36,721 bases of DNA from Alphaproteobacteria bacterium (GCA_015062245.1 SUVA01000011.1:1-36721), one strand, 5' to 3'. Counted from the first letter of the stretch, positions 7,101-15,149 are shown. A program made the numbers and translations. The notes: generated by a model not told the origin, from the sequence alone.

Positions 7101-7601
7101 TCGGCCAGTCCGGCTGTGCGTACTTATTTGGCGGTTATTGTATCGGATGTGCGTGAACGTATCAGCCAAAAAGGTAACCGCTTTGCCTTTATATCGGCCA
7201 GTGATAAATCCGGCAGCTTTGATTTAATGTGCTTTTCGGACGTGTTGGAAACGCATCGTGAAAAATTAAAATCCGGTCAGCCTTTGTTGTTGGCCATCAG
7301 TGCCGTTAAACGTGAAGGTGAAGATCAGATTCGCATCAACATTCAGGATGTGATTTATTTATCGGATGCGATGGCCAAAACGCAAACAACCTTGATTGTG
7401 CGCTTGGAAAACGTTCAGGCCGTTGAAGATATCAAAAAGCGTTTGGAAAAAGTACCAACCGGTCGCAGTAAAATTTTCTTGATTTTAAAAACAAAAGAAT
7501 ATGATGTGGAATTTGAATTACCCAATCGTTATACTTTGACCCCTGATGTGATGGACGATTTATCCCAAATTTTGGGCGTTGCCGAAATCAAACAGGTTTG
7601 A
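4185..7601 (+). CDS. dnaE: DNA polymerase III alpha subunit
   Basis: The replicative DNA polymerase catalytic subunit, 1138 residues, close to the usual length for DnaE1 (about 1160). The N-terminal PHP domain starts FIHLHVHTAYSLLEGA. The C-family polymerase core has GPGRGSGAGSVVAW and the catalytic acidic motif PDIDVDF, followed by the QIITFGKLQAKAVIRDVGR region and YRPGPMDSIP. The tandem HhH region is followed near residues 980-1060 by an OB-fold stretch (RTYLAVIVSDVRERISQKG) and a C-terminal tail. The QMGLF motif near residue 905 followed by EKEALGFYLSAHP is as in other DnaE1 proteins. I start at the ATG at 4185 rather than the in-frame TTG at 4179, because the family begins just before FIHLHVH and the promoter implies a leaderless start. 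No gene shares its transcript downstream with certainty. Confidence 0.97.
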   Translation: MKPKFIHLHVHTAYSLLEGAIKMPKLAKWASDNKMPAIAMTDTGNICGAMAMMHEMPPLGIQPILGTQILVKSPKQNAGSLDTTEDTFDKVVLLVQNETGYKHLLKLFSFYYMGADKQQTPHITFDELCEHTDGLICLTGGWEGLIGRPLLAGKYEYAKQIAQKMQNAFGDRLYIELMRHGMDQEQQTEEDFLQLALDLNIPIVATNDAYFLTPDMYEAQDALMCIAEKKVLSDEDRRRLTPEHYLKTEDQMCELFSDLPEALANSVLIARRCAFMAEKKKPAFPNFDCKGKTEDEVLADMAEAGFKIRMQGRSPEEQQKYHDQMLFELGVIKQMGFPGYFLIVADFIQWSKNNGVPVGPGRGSGAGSVVAWCLMITDIDPMRFDLVFERFLNPERVNMPDIDVDFCQERREKTIEYVQNHYGFDHVAQIITFGKLQAKAVIRDVGRVMQVPFPVVDRLSKMIPNDPKITLEKAFEQEPRLKEEIEAEEQIKELFAIAVKLEGLFRNTSTHAAGVVIGNKPLDEIVPIYKDPSSDMPVTQFDMKYVEEASLIKFDFLGLKTLTTIKKTLELLQKRGIEVDIDHIPLDDPETFKLLRAADTTGVFQLESTGMKKILHDMQPDKIEDIVALVSLYRPGPMDSIPTYIAVKKGLEEPDYMHPMLEPILKETYGIMIYQEQVMQISRDMAGFSLGGADLLRRIMGKKKAELLPPERVKFIEGAKAKGVSQDVAEKVFDKMAKFASYGFNKAHAAAYAFIAYQTAYLKAHFPAEFMAATMTLDKINTDKLAIFKEDVLAHKIEVLQPDINLSEVNFTVQDGKVRYALSAVKNVGEAGMMAVVAEREKNGPFKSIQDFASRVDVSALNKRYVENLAKSGAFECIEKNRAMVFNNVENIVSYAAQATQGRNSAQMGLFGADASANALKLTRYPEWPQMEKLEHEKEALGFYLSAHPLDSYSTVLERLRAVDYADVAPMVSASPAVRTYLAVIVSDVRERISQKGNRFAFISASDKSGSFDLMCFSDVLETHREKLKSGQPLLLAISAVKREGEDQIRINIQDVIYLSDAMAKTQTTLIVRLENVQAVEDIKKRLEKVPTGRSKIFLILKTKEYDVEFELPNRYTLTPDVMDDLSQILGVAEIKQV

Positions 7602-7613
7602 TTTGTTTTTTTG

Positions 7614-7642
7614 TTGACATTTAAAAAGAAAGTATTTAAACT
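7614..7642 (+). promoter_or_regulatory. Promoter for the cysteine-rich protein gene
   Basis: TTGACA (7614-7619) and TAAACT (7637-7642), spacer 17 bp. The -35 box is perfect and the -10 is weaker. Confidence 0.55.
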
Positions 7643-7671
7643 CTCTGATATCAGGAAAAAAGGAGGGATTA

Positions 7672-8745
7672 GTGAAAAAATTACTTTTATCAATCAGCGC
7701 TTTTGGTTTGATGGGATATGCAACTTCTTTATATGCCATGTATAAAGGGGATTGTTTGGAAATGATGTGCCAGTGGGGATGTAAAGAAGATGCGAATGGT
7801 AACGCTATAGATGGTAAATGTTGTCCACAGCCCACAAAAACCAGTTGTATTGCCGAACAAAAAGAACAATTCGGTTGTGTGACGGTTAGAAAAATTGAAT
7901 GTCCGTTGGATAAATTCTGTGCATCGGATGGTTCTTGTAAACCGTGTAGTACGGCGGATAGTACCCCAAGGCGTTTAACAAAAGAATCAAAGCATTGTTC
8001 TTGCCCGACGGGTTATAGTAAGCGTTGTGGTTCAACAAGAACGGATAAAAATTGTTTGGATGGTGGTGATTATGTGTGTGCCAACGGTTGCTTTGACCAT
8101 ACAGATTGTCCTGCCGAACAACAATGTTCCTGTGTGGGGCGCAGTTGCCCCAAAACAGGGGGTACCTGTCAGCCTTGTCCGCAAGGGACACATCGTGGGG
8201 AAACTTCGGCCACCGTTTGTATGCCCTGTACAGGATGTCAAACTTGGGACGTGGCAACACAAACATGCTTAAATCAGTGTCCCGAAGGACAATTCTGTGG
8301 ACAGTTGCCGGGTGGTTCTGCCCCCAATTGTGGTGGTGATACATGTATGCCTATTTTGCCCAAAGATAAATTGGTGAAAAAATTGGGCAGTATAAATGAA
8401 CGCAGTTATTATATACCACCGCCAGAAACACAATGGCGTATGACCCACACCAGTGCTTCACGTTTTTGTGAATATTATGGTATGCATTTGGCAACAATTG
8501 ATGAAGCTTGTATGAAAGATTTTAACTATGACAGCGGACACGATTGTCCTAATTTTGTCAGTGTGAAAAAATTCCAATGGGGGTCTTTATGGTTTAATTT
8601 GGCGGATTATAATACGAATTCCAGTGGTGATTTTTGGTTGGCCGATTTGGATGGTAATAATGCGATGCGTGTGACACATTCTTGTGGTAACAACCATCAA
8701 ACCAACATTTGTAATATGGTTTATCCGTTATGTGCGGAAAATTAA
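7672..8745 (+). CDS. Exported cysteine-rich protein with C-type-lectin-like C-terminus
   Basis: 357 residues, GTG start preceded by a strong AGGAGGG site. Residues 1-22 form a Sec signal peptide ending SLYA. Residues 25-225 carry about 31 cysteines in short spaced clusters such as CPAEQQCSCVGRSC and CMPCTGC, resembling EGF/TNFR-like modules rather than any bacterial enzyme. The C-terminal 120 residues read like a C-type-lectin fold: RFCEYYGMHLATIDEAC, then FWLADLDGNN and several terminal cysteines. Many disulfides imply a periplasmic or surface location with oxidative folding. It forms a two-gene unit with the ankyrin-like gene 14 bp downstream. The role is unknown; binding to a surface or host ligand is an inference from the fold only. 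Confidence 0.75.
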   Translation: MKKLLLSISAFGLMGYATSLYAMYKGDCLEMMCQWGCKEDANGNAIDGKCCPQPTKTSCIAEQKEQFGCVTVRKIECPLDKFCASDGSCKPCSTADSTPRRLTKESKHCSCPTGYSKRCGSTRTDKNCLDGGDYVCANGCFDHTDCPAEQQCSCVGRSCPKTGGTCQPCPQGTHRGETSATVCMPCTGCQTWDVATQTCLNQCPEGQFCGQLPGGSAPNCGGDTCMPILPKDKLVKKLGSINERSYYIPPPETQWRMTHTSASRFCEYYGMHLATIDEACMKDFNYDSGHDCPNFVSVKKFQWGSLWFNLADYNTNSSGDFWLADLDGNNAMRVTHSCGNNHQTNICNMVYPLCAEN

Positions 8746-8759
8746 ATAAGGAGGAGAAA

Positions 8760-9287
8760 ATGAAAAAAATATTTTTAACAACAACAATGTGCTTGTTTGC
8801 ATTGCCTTTGATGGCTATGGATTGTGTTTATTCACCGGAACAAGAAATTGTTCGTTCGGCCGAAAATTATGCCGAAATTGAAAAATTGGGCTCAAATTTT
8901 AATGCCAATGCGACATATCCTTGCGGTGGAACCTTATCTCAGTTGGCTGTTTTGCGTGGTAATTTGGATACTTTGTATTATCTGTATCAACATGGCGCCA
9001 ATTTTAATGCGGATGTATCGTTGAAAGGGTATGAAATCCCCGGTGCACCGGATGTGATTCCTTTCCCGTTATTTGTCGCCCGTTATGCCCCCAATTCACA
9101 AATTGTGGATACAATGTTAAATTCGGGTATTGATTTTAAGGTAAAAGACAGTATGGGACATGATGTTTTTTGGTACTTTGACAAAAATCCCGTGTTGCGC
9201 AACACTTATTTAACCAAAAAAGGATGGGATTCATTGATTCCTGTTTCTGAAATAGTGCAACGGGCCAAGCAAGGGATTCCTTATTAA
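8760..9287 (+). CDS. Exported ankyrin-repeat-like protein
   Basis: 175 residues from the ATG at 8760, which follows AGGAGGAG at the right distance; an in-frame upstream start at 8730 would overlap the previous gene and bury the signal peptide. Residues 1-19 are a signal peptide (ending PLMA). At least two ankyrin-type helical pairs are visible: TLSQLAVLRGNLDTLYYLYQ followed by HGANFNADV, and PLFVARYAPNSQIVDTMLNSGIDFKVKD followed by MGHDVFWYF. Ankyrin repeats mediate protein binding. Export plus co-expression with a cysteine-rich lectin-like protein suggests an envelope or outside role. A terminator follows within 10 bp. Confidence 0.75.
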   Translation: MKKIFLTTTMCLFALPLMAMDCVYSPEQEIVRSAENYAEIEKLGSNFNANATYPCGGTLSQLAVLRGNLDTLYYLYQHGANFNADVSLKGYEIPGAPDVIPFPLFVARYAPNSQIVDTMLNSGIDFKVKDSMGHDVFWYFDKNPVLRNTYLTKKGWDSLIPVSEIVQRAKQGIPY

Positions 9288-9293
9288 AATATC

Positions 9294-9319
9294 TTCCCCC
9301 TTGCAAAAGGGGGATTTTT
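9294..9319 (+). terminator. Intrinsic terminator after the ankyrin-like gene
   Basis: Stem TCCCCCTT / AAGGGGGA with GCAA tetraloop, then five T. Confidence 0.85.
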
Positions 9320-9320
9320 C

Positions 9321-9349
9321 TTGCCAAAAAGGGCTTTTTATGGTATAAT
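9321..9349 (+). promoter_or_regulatory. rbfA-truB promoter
   Basis: TTGCCA (9321-9326) and TATAAT (9344-9349), spacer 17 bp; AAAGGA lies upstream of the rbfA ATG. Confidence 0.75.
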
Positions 9350-9373
9350 ACCCGTCAAAGAAAGGATTTTAAA

Positions 9374-9757
9374 ATGAAAAAGCCCCCTTCACAACGTCAA
9401 TTGCGTGTGGCCGAAGAAATTAAAAAATTGTTGGCCAAGATGTTGATTGAAAATAACCTGTTTATCCAAGGGTTAAAGGCACCTTATTTAATGATTACTG
9501 AAGTTCAAATTGCGCCTGATTTTGGTTATACGGATATTTATATGCGTGCTATGGCACCGGTGGATACAGATGAACAGGTTGCCTTGTTAAACGAACATAA
9601 AGGGGCTTTTCGCAAGAAAATCGGGCAAAATGTTCGTTTGCGTATAACCCCCGAAGTGCGCTTTTTTTCCGATACACGCTTTGAACAAGATGCACATATT
9701 GAATCCATCTTGAACAGTCCCCGTGTGAAAGCAGATCTTGACAAATACAAAGAATAA
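9374..9757 (+). CDS. rbfA: Ribosome-binding factor A
   Basis: 127 residues, the normal size. RbfA is a KH-fold factor that binds the 30S subunit and helps 16S rRNA maturation. The start SQRQLRVAEEIKKLLAKML, the strand LMITEVQIAPDFGYTDIYM and the RKKIGQNVRLRITPEVRFFSD region ending with a conserved DTRFEQDAHIESIL helix match the family. In many bacteria rbfA follows infB; here it follows a terminator and has its own promoter, so it is detached from the nusA-infB operon. It overlaps truB by 20 bp. Confidence 0.95.
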   Translation: MKKPPSQRQLRVAEEIKKLLAKMLIENNLFIQGLKAPYLMITEVQIAPDFGYTDIYMRAMAPVDTDEQVALLNEHKGAFRKKIGQNVRLRITPEVRFFSDTRFEQDAHIESILNSPRVKADLDKYKE

Positions 9758-10616
9758 CATAAACGGTTGGTTGGTTATCAATAAGCCGTATGATATGGGA
9801 TCTACCCCAGTTGTGGGACGGTTAAAGTATTTATTAAAGCCGTCTAAAATTGGGCATGCGGGGACTTTGGATCCGTTGGCAACGGGTGTTTTGCCGATTG
9901 CGTTGGGTAAAGCCACACGTTTAATCCCCTTTGTGATGGATGGTAAAAAAATATATGAATTTACTATCCGCTGGGGCGTTCAAACGGATTCGGATGATTT
10001 GGCTGGCCATGAAATTGCCCACGACGACATTCGCCCGAACAAAGAACAAATTTTATCGGTGTTGCCAAAATTTATCGGAACGATTATGCAAAAACCCAGT
10101 ATTTATTCGGCCCTAAAAATCAACGGACAAAGGGCCTATGATTTGGCACGCAGTGGTCAGGATGTTCAAATTCAACCCAGACCTACAAAAATCTATGATT
10201 TAAAGCTGTTAAATCACGATGGCGAAACAACCTCTTTTGTGGCCGAAGTTGGGAAAGGCACCTATATTCGTACTTTGGCACACGATATTGCTGAATCTGT
10301 GGGGGCTTTGGGGGTGGTGGTTCGTTTGCATCGCACAAAAGACGGCCCCTTTGATATCAATCAGGCTGTTGATTTGGATGATAATGTGGCAAAAAATATT
10401 CTGCCTATGGAAAATGTTTTGGACAATTTACCAAAACTGAACGTATCATCGGATGTGGCCAAACGTTTGATTTATGGTCAAAGAATCAAGGATGATGCTT
10501 ATGCCGACTTATCGGGTATTTACGCTGTTATGAGTGAAAATCATTTGGTTGCGCTGGGTGAAATTGAAAAAAATGTATTACACCCACGGGCAATTTTTGT
10601 ATCAAAAGAGGGTTAA
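9738..10616 (+). CDS. truB: tRNA pseudouridine(55) synthase
   Basis: 292 residues. TruB converts U55 of tRNAs to pseudouridine. The N-terminus NGWLVINKPYDMGS, the catalytic segment GHAGTLDPLATGVLPIALGKATR with the active Asp, the KKIYEFTIRWGVQTDSDD strand, QKPSIYSALKINGQRAYDLAR and GTYIRTLAHDIA are all present, followed by a PUA-like tail. The start must be the TTG at 9738: no ATG or GTG lies between it and the conserved KPYDMG motif. The overlap with rbfA points to translational coupling and low initiation efficiency. Confidence 0.95.
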   Translation: MTNTKNNINGWLVINKPYDMGSTPVVGRLKYLLKPSKIGHAGTLDPLATGVLPIALGKATRLIPFVMDGKKIYEFTIRWGVQTDSDDLAGHEIAHDDIRPNKEQILSVLPKFIGTIMQKPSIYSALKINGQRAYDLARSGQDVQIQPRPTKIYDLKLLNHDGETTSFVAEVGKGTYIRTLAHDIAESVGALGVVVRLHRTKDGPFDINQAVDLDDNVAKNILPMENVLDNLPKLNVSSDVAKRLIYGQRIKDDAYADLSGIYAVMSENHLVALGEIEKNVLHPRAIFVSKEG

Positions 10617-10628
10617 AAAGATAGCGAT

Positions 10629-10657
10629 TTGCAATTTATGTTAAAATATGCTAATGT
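10629..10657 (+). promoter_or_regulatory. Possible promoter for the acyltransferase fusion gene
   Basis: TTGCAA (10629-10634) and TGCTAATGT, an extended -10 with hexamer at 10652-10657, spacer 17 bp. It is upstream of the AAAGGAG ribosome binding site of the next gene. Confidence 0.4.
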
Positions 10658-10679
10658 TTCAAAAAAAGGAGAATTAAAA

Positions 10680-13600
10680 ATGGGTAAAATATTTAATAAA
10701 CGCTTTATGCCGTTGCTTTCGTCACATTTTTTGTCGTCAATCAATGATGCCTTTATGCGCACGTTGTTTTTGTTTTATGCGACCTATAACTTAACCCGTG
10801 AAAGCACAATCTTTATTATCACGGGGCTTATTTTTTATGCATTGACCTTTTGTGTGGGCAGTACGATTGCCGGCCAGATAGCCGATAAAATTTCCAAAAA
10901 GAAGTTTTTGATGTTTTTCCGTTTAATAGAAGTTGTTGCCCTGTTGTTGACCTTGGGTGGTGTTTCGCTCAGTTCCCGTTGGGTTTTGTTGTTGATTATG
11001 GGCGGATTGGGTTTTATTAGTGCCTGTTTGCGTGTGGCGGATTATTCTTTGATGCCGGCTTTGGTGGCTCAGCGTGATTTGGTGAAAGCCAATGCCTTGA
11101 TTAAAATTGCCTCTTTAATCGGTTTGGGTTTATCGGCATTGATGATGATGCTGATTTACAAATACAACGTGTTGCCCGCTTTTGTTTGTTTGGGTGCTGT
11201 GGCTTTATCGGTTATCAGTTTGGGGCTGACTTATTTAATGCCTGAACAAAAATCAGTGGATCCTGAAACAGAAGTTGTTAAAAATCCCATTCACGTTTTT
11301 GATTATGTTGGTAAGACCTTGAAATATAAATTTGATGATTGGGCTTATTTAATCGGTATTGCTTGGTTTTGGGTATTAATGAGCTTGGTCGGCATGTTAT
11401 CGGGTGAATACGGCCAAAATATATTACAGGCCCGTTGGTCCGTGATGGCCTTTTTATCCGGGGCAATATTCCCGTTGGGTTATATTATCGGTTCAATCAT
11501 TTGTGTGCGTTCTAACCGTAAACGTTTGGGATCTCAGGCTGTTTGGGTTGGTGCTTTGATTTCTGTGGTGCTGTTGGACTTTGTTTTTGCCGGCAGTGCA
11601 TTAAGTCAGATTGAAGTCAATAAAGCCATTACCATTTCCCGTTTATTGACCGGCAGTCTTTTATATTGGCATGTTTTATTGAATGTTTTTGTATTGGGAT
11701 TGTTGTCGGCCCTTTATGTGATTCCGTTTTACGCACAATTACAAATGCATACTGAAGAACGCATTATGGGACGTATGTTTTCATTCAGTGGATTGTTAAA
11801 CGCATTGACCATGGGTTGCGCTTTGTTGATTGTGATGGGTATGCGTATTTTATCATTTGACCTATCGGCTGTCGTTGTTGTGTTTGCGATATTGAATTTG
11901 TTTGTATCGCTTTACTTTGTGCGCTTATTACCGATAGAACAACGTCGTCGCTTTTTCAAAAAAGTTTTGGGGCGTTTGTTCCGTGTTAAAGTCTATGGTT
12001 TGGAAAGAATGCCCAAAGTGGGTGAACGTTGTTTAATTGTTTGCAATCATACCAGCTATATGGATGTTTTGTTGATTTCCACATTTATTGACCGTCCGAT
12101 TGTGTTTTCCATCAACAATCGTTTGTTGGAAAAAACAATTGTGAAATTTATGACAAATTTAGTGGATTTACGTCCCTTGGATCCGACCAGCCCCTTTGCC
12201 GTCAAAACAATGGTCAATGAATTAAAGCAAAATAAAACCTGTATGATTTTTAACGGTGGTTTGTTGGAAGGTGGAAATACACGCTTGAAAATTTATGAAG
12301 GTTCGGCCATGATGGCATTAAAAGGCAACGCCCCGATTGTACCCATTCGTATTGATGGTGCCGCCCATACATTCGGATCCCGTGTGTTGGGTAAAAAAGC
12401 GTGGTTTAAGGCTTTCCCGCAAATTACGATTACAGTGATGCCCCCGGTTGAATTTAAATATCCCGAAACAATGCCCACCCGTGAACAACGTATGCGTTCT
12501 TCGGGCAAGTTGTATGATGTGATTTCCAATATGGTTTTTGAAAGCTATGAAAAAGACAGAACAATTTTTCAGGCGGTGGCTGATGCCATGAAAATGCGTG
12601 GTCGTATGTTCCGTGTCTTGGATGATACAGCCCGCCATCCCCAAACATACGCCAGTGTGTTTTTAAAATCATTTGTTTTGGGGGCTTTGATCAATAAACA
12701 TTTACCCGATGATGAACGTGTGGGTATTATGATACCAACCTCTTCGGCCTGTGTTTATACTTTCTTGGGCTTGCAGGCCTATGGCAAAGTGCCGGCCATG
12801 ATCAACTTTACCGCAGGTGCTCAGGCGGTGGTCAGCACCTGTCAAACGGTTGGTTTAAAACACATTGTGACAGCCCGTAAAGTGGTTCAGTTGGCCAAAT
12901 TGGAAAATCTGGTGGCTGAGTTAGAGAAAAACGACGTCAAGGTAATGTTCTTGGAAGATATGAAAGCCGCCTTGACATTATCAGATAAATTGCGTGGTAT
13001 CTATGGTGCTTTGTTCCCCAAACGCTTGTATAAAAAAACAAGTGGCGGTAAGGTTTCATCCAAAGATACGGGGGTTATTTTGTTCACATCCGGTTCGGAA
13101 GGTTTGCCTAAGGCCGTTTTATTAAGTCATTATAACCTGTTATCCAACTGTTATCAGGTGCCGTGCCGTTTTGATTTATATCAAAATGATGTGTTCTTGA
13201 ACTGTTTGCCGTTGTTCCATTCGTTTGGTTTGGGGGCAGGGACAATTTTACCGATGATTTTGGGTGTTAAAACATTCTTGTATCCGACGCCGCTTCATTA
13301 TCGTATTATTCCCGAAATAGCGGCCAGCATTCGTGCCACTGTTTTCTTTGCAACGGATACATTCTTGTCATCCTATGCCAAATGTGCCAATCCGTATGAT
13401 TTTAACAGCTTGCGTGTTGTGGCTGGTGGTGCCGAAAAAATCCGTGAAGAAACACGCAAAGTGTGGCAGGAAAAATTCGGTGTGCGCTTGTTTGAAGGTT
13501 ATGGTGCCACAGAATGTTCGCCCTTTATTTCGGTGAATACGTTCTTGTTCCAGAAAAAAGATTCCGTGGGGCGTTTGTTGCCGGGCATTGAATCTCGCCT

Positions 13601-14102
13601 GAAAAAAATTGAAGGTATAGCCGAAGGTGGTGAATTATACGTTAAAGGCCCCAACATTATGCAAGGTTATATGCGCCATACAAATCCTTGTGTATTGGAA
13701 CCGCCAAAAGATGGTTGGTATGATACCGGTGATATTGTTGAAATTGATGATGACGGATTTATCACCATCAAAGGCCGTTGCAAACGTTTTGCCAAAATCG
13801 GCGGTGAGATGGTGTCTTTATTGGCCGTTGAACAAACAATCGCCAAAAAATGGCCGGATGCTTTGTCGGGGGCTGTGAATTTGCCTGATGAAAGAAAGGG
13901 CGAAAAAATTGTCCTGATTACCAATGAAAAGCAAATCACAAAAGATGCTTTGATTTCCTTGTTTAAAGAAAAGGGCATGACAGAATTGGGATTGCCGGCT
14001 GTGATTGTTCATACGGATAATCCGCCCCTTTTGGGAACGGGTAAGTTTGACTATCCAACGGCCAAGAATATGGCGATTGAGGCCTGTAAGCCCAAAGCAT
14101 AA
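10680..14102 (+). CDS. aas: Lysophospholipid transporter / acyltransferase / acyl-ACP synthetase fusion
   Basis: 1140 residues from the ATG at 10680, preceded by AAAGGAG. Three domains are visible. Residues 1-420 form an MFS transporter of about 12 segments resembling LplT (starts FMPLLSSHFLSSINDAFMRTLFLFY). Residues about 430-640 are a PlsC-type acyltransferase with NHTSYMD (the HX4D motif). Residues about 650-1135 are an AMP-forming acyl-ACP synthetase with ILFTSGSEGLPKAVLLSHYNL, FEGYGATECSP and GWYDTGDIVEIDDDGFITIKGR. In E. coli the transporter (LplT) and the Aas enzyme are separate; fused forms are known in other proteobacteria. The protein should import lysophospholipids and reacylate them at the inner membrane. 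In the acyltransferase the usual EGT motif reads GGLLEGGN, so this site is somewhat divergent. Confidence 0.93.
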   Translation: MGKIFNKRFMPLLSSHFLSSINDAFMRTLFLFYATYNLTRESTIFIITGLIFYALTFCVGSTIAGQIADKISKKKFLMFFRLIEVVALLLTLGGVSLSSRWVLLLIMGGLGFISACLRVADYSLMPALVAQRDLVKANALIKIASLIGLGLSALMMMLIYKYNVLPAFVCLGAVALSVISLGLTYLMPEQKSVDPETEVVKNPIHVFDYVGKTLKYKFDDWAYLIGIAWFWVLMSLVGMLSGEYGQNILQARWSVMAFLSGAIFPLGYIIGSIICVRSNRKRLGSQAVWVGALISVVLLDFVFAGSALSQIEVNKAITISRLLTGSLLYWHVLLNVFVLGLLSALYVIPFYAQLQMHTEERIMGRMFSFSGLLNALTMGCALLIVMGMRILSFDLSAVVVVFAILNLFVSLYFVRLLPIEQRRRFFKKVLGRLFRVKVYGLERMPKVGERCLIVCNHTSYMDVLLISTFIDRPIVFSINNRLLEKTIVKFMTNLVDLRPLDPTSPFAVKTMVNELKQNKTCMIFNGGLLEGGNTRLKIYEGSAMMALKGNAPIVPIRIDGAAHTFGSRVLGKKAWFKAFPQITITVMPPVEFKYPETMPTREQRMRSSGKLYDVISNMVFESYEKDRTIFQAVADAMKMRGRMFRVLDDTARHPQTYASVFLKSFVLGALINKHLPDDERVGIMIPTSSACVYTFLGLQAYGKVPAMINFTAGAQAVVSTCQTVGLKHIVTARKVVQLAKLENLVAELEKNDVKVMFLEDMKAALTLSDKLRGIYGALFPKRLYKKTSGGKVSSKDTGVILFTSGSEGLPKAVLLSHYNLLSNCYQVPCRFDLYQNDVFLNCLPLFHSFGLGAGTILPMILGVKTFLYPTPLHYRIIPEIAASIRATVFFATDTFLSSYAKCANPYDFNSLRVVAGGAEKIREETRKVWQEKFGVRLFEGYGATECSPFISVNTFLFQKKDSVGRLLPGIESRLKKIEGIAEGGELYVKGPNIMQGYMRHTNPCVLEPPKDGWYDTGDIVEIDDDGFITIKGRCKRFAKIGGEMVSLLAVEQTIAKKWPDALSGAVNLPDERKGEKIVLITNEKQITKDALISLFKEKGMTELGLPAVIVHTDNPPLLGTGKFDYPTAKNMAIEACKPKA

Positions 14103-14106
14103 AATT

Positions 14107-14136
14107 AAAGCCTGAGTTTTTATCGGGCTTTTTTTT
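14107..14136 (+). terminator. Intrinsic terminator after the acyltransferase fusion
   Basis: Stem AGCCTGA / TCGGGCT with loop GTTTTTA, followed by eight T. Confidence 0.85.
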
Positions 14137-14145
14137 AAAAATAAC

Positions 14146-14174
14146 TTGCATTTTATTGTATTCTTTTTTATGAT
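14146..14174 (+). promoter_or_regulatory. Promoter for the DUF805 gene
   Basis: TTGCAT (14146-14151) and TATGAT (14169-14174), spacer 17 bp; about 50 bp leader and an AAAGGAAA site before the ATG. Confidence 0.6.
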
Positions 14175-14223
14175 GAAAAAGATGAAGGAATTGTCCTTCA
14201 AAATAAAATGAAAGGAAAAAATT

Positions 14224-14556
14224 ATGTTTAATCATTATGTCAATTGTATTAAAAAATACGTCCAATTTTCGGGTTGTTCAACACGTTCGGAATATTGGTA
14301 TTTCGTATTGGCCAATTTTATTATTGCATTGTTGGTGAATATTTTTGCTGGTCTTATCAATGTGCCGTCTTTGGCTTTGTTATATGCATTGTTTATTTTC
14401 TTACCTGGATTTTCGGCGGCAGCCCGTCGTTTGCATGATGCTGGTTTTTCGGCTTGGTTTATGTTGTTGAGTTTTGTTCCATTTGTTGGCGCTATCGCTT
14501 TGTTGGTGATGATGTGTATGCCCACCAAAACACGAGATAATAAGTATGCAAAATAA
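14224..14556 (+). CDS. DUF805 family inner-membrane protein
   Basis: 110 residues with the DUF805 pattern: an N-terminal YVQFSGCSTRSEYWYF segment, then hydrophobic helices, an SAAARRLHDAGFSAWFMLLSFVPFVGAIALLVMMC core and a short polar tail with PTKTRDNKYAK. The arginine-rich RRLHDAG turn between helices is the family hallmark. Function is unknown for the family in general. The gene stands alone between two terminators. Confidence 0.9.
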   Translation: MFNHYVNCIKKYVQFSGCSTRSEYWYFVLANFIIALLVNIFAGLINVPSLALLYALFIFLPGFSAAARRLHDAGFSAWFMLLSFVPFVGAIALLVMMCMPTKTRDNKYAK

Positions 14557-14571
14557 AACAGTATTAAAAAT

Positions 14572-14608
14572 AAAAGCGAACGACTAAAAAATCGTTCGCT
14601 TTTTTTTA
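14572..14608. terminator. Bidirectional terminator between DUF805 gene and smpB
   Basis: Perfect 12-bp stem AAAAGCGAACGA / TCGTTCGCTTTT with an 8-nt loop and T-rich flank on the plus strand; the A-rich side serves the minus strand. It ends the converging DUF805 and smpB transcripts. Confidence 0.85.
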
Positions 14609-15085
14609 TTTATTATAGTGTGCCATGATGCGTTGTTTATCCCGCTGCCAATCACGTTGTTTGATTGTTTCACGTTTATCGGCATAGGTCTTACCTTGGG
14701 CCAAAGCGATTTTCATTTTAGCAATACCACGGGCGTTAAAGTATAAATCCAAAGGAATGATGGTGCGTCCTTTTTGATTGACTTCACGCAACAACTTGGA
14801 TAATTCTTTTTGATGCAGTAATAATTTTCTGGGGCGTGTTGCCTGTTCTGACACAAAGCCTTTATTGGCGGGTGAGTATTCTTCAATTCGGGCATTGACC
14901 AAAACCAATTCGCCATGTTCGGGCGATACATAGCTTTCCCCGATACTGGCATGTCCCATGCGCAAAGATTTGACTTCTCCGCCGGTTAAAATAAGGCCGG
15001 CCTCATAGGTGTCCAAAATCATATAATGAAAGTGGGCTTTGCGATTTGTGGCCACAGGGCCGGTTGAAATTAAATTATTACTCAT
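14606..15085 (-). CDS. smpB: SsrA-binding protein SmpB
   Basis: 159 residues. SmpB binds tmRNA and brings it to stalled ribosomes. The family motifs are present: ATNRKAHFHYMILDTYEAGLILTGGEVKSLR, SYVSPEHGELVLVNARIEEY, then RKLLLHQKELSKLLR, GRTIIPLDLYFNARGIAKMKIALAQGKTYADKRETIKQRDWQRD and a basic tail. The ATG at 15085 is chosen because it agrees with the family start and lies 7 nt after a good -10 box, which makes a leaderless mRNA likely. The tmRNA gene itself is not in this window. Confidence 0.96.
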   Translation of the reverse strand: MSNNLISTGPVATNRKAHFHYMILDTYEAGLILTGGEVKSLRMGHASIGESYVSPEHGELVLVNARIEEYSPANKGFVSEQATRPRKLLLHQKELSKLLREVNQKGRTIIPLDLYFNARGIAKMKIALAQGKTYADKRETIKQRDWQRDKQRIMAHYNK

Positions 15086-15092
15086 GTTGTGG

Positions 15093-15121
15093 ATTTTAAC
15101 ACCTTTTATGTTAAAAGTCAA
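15093..15121 (-). promoter_or_regulatory. smpB promoter, predicted leaderless transcript
   Basis: Minus-strand TTGACT (15116-15121) and TAAAAT (15093-15098) with a 17-bp spacer. Seven nt separate the -10 box from the smpB ATG. Confidence 0.6.
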
Positions 15122-15122
15122 T

Positions 15123-15149
15123 GAAAAAGCCCCCTGAATTCAGAGGGCT
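15123..15149 (-). terminator. rpsT terminator
   Basis: Minus-strand hairpin of AGCCC / GGGCT and CTGAA / TTCAG with one mismatched pair between, followed by five T. It overlaps the upstream edge of the smpB promoter. Confidence 0.75.
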
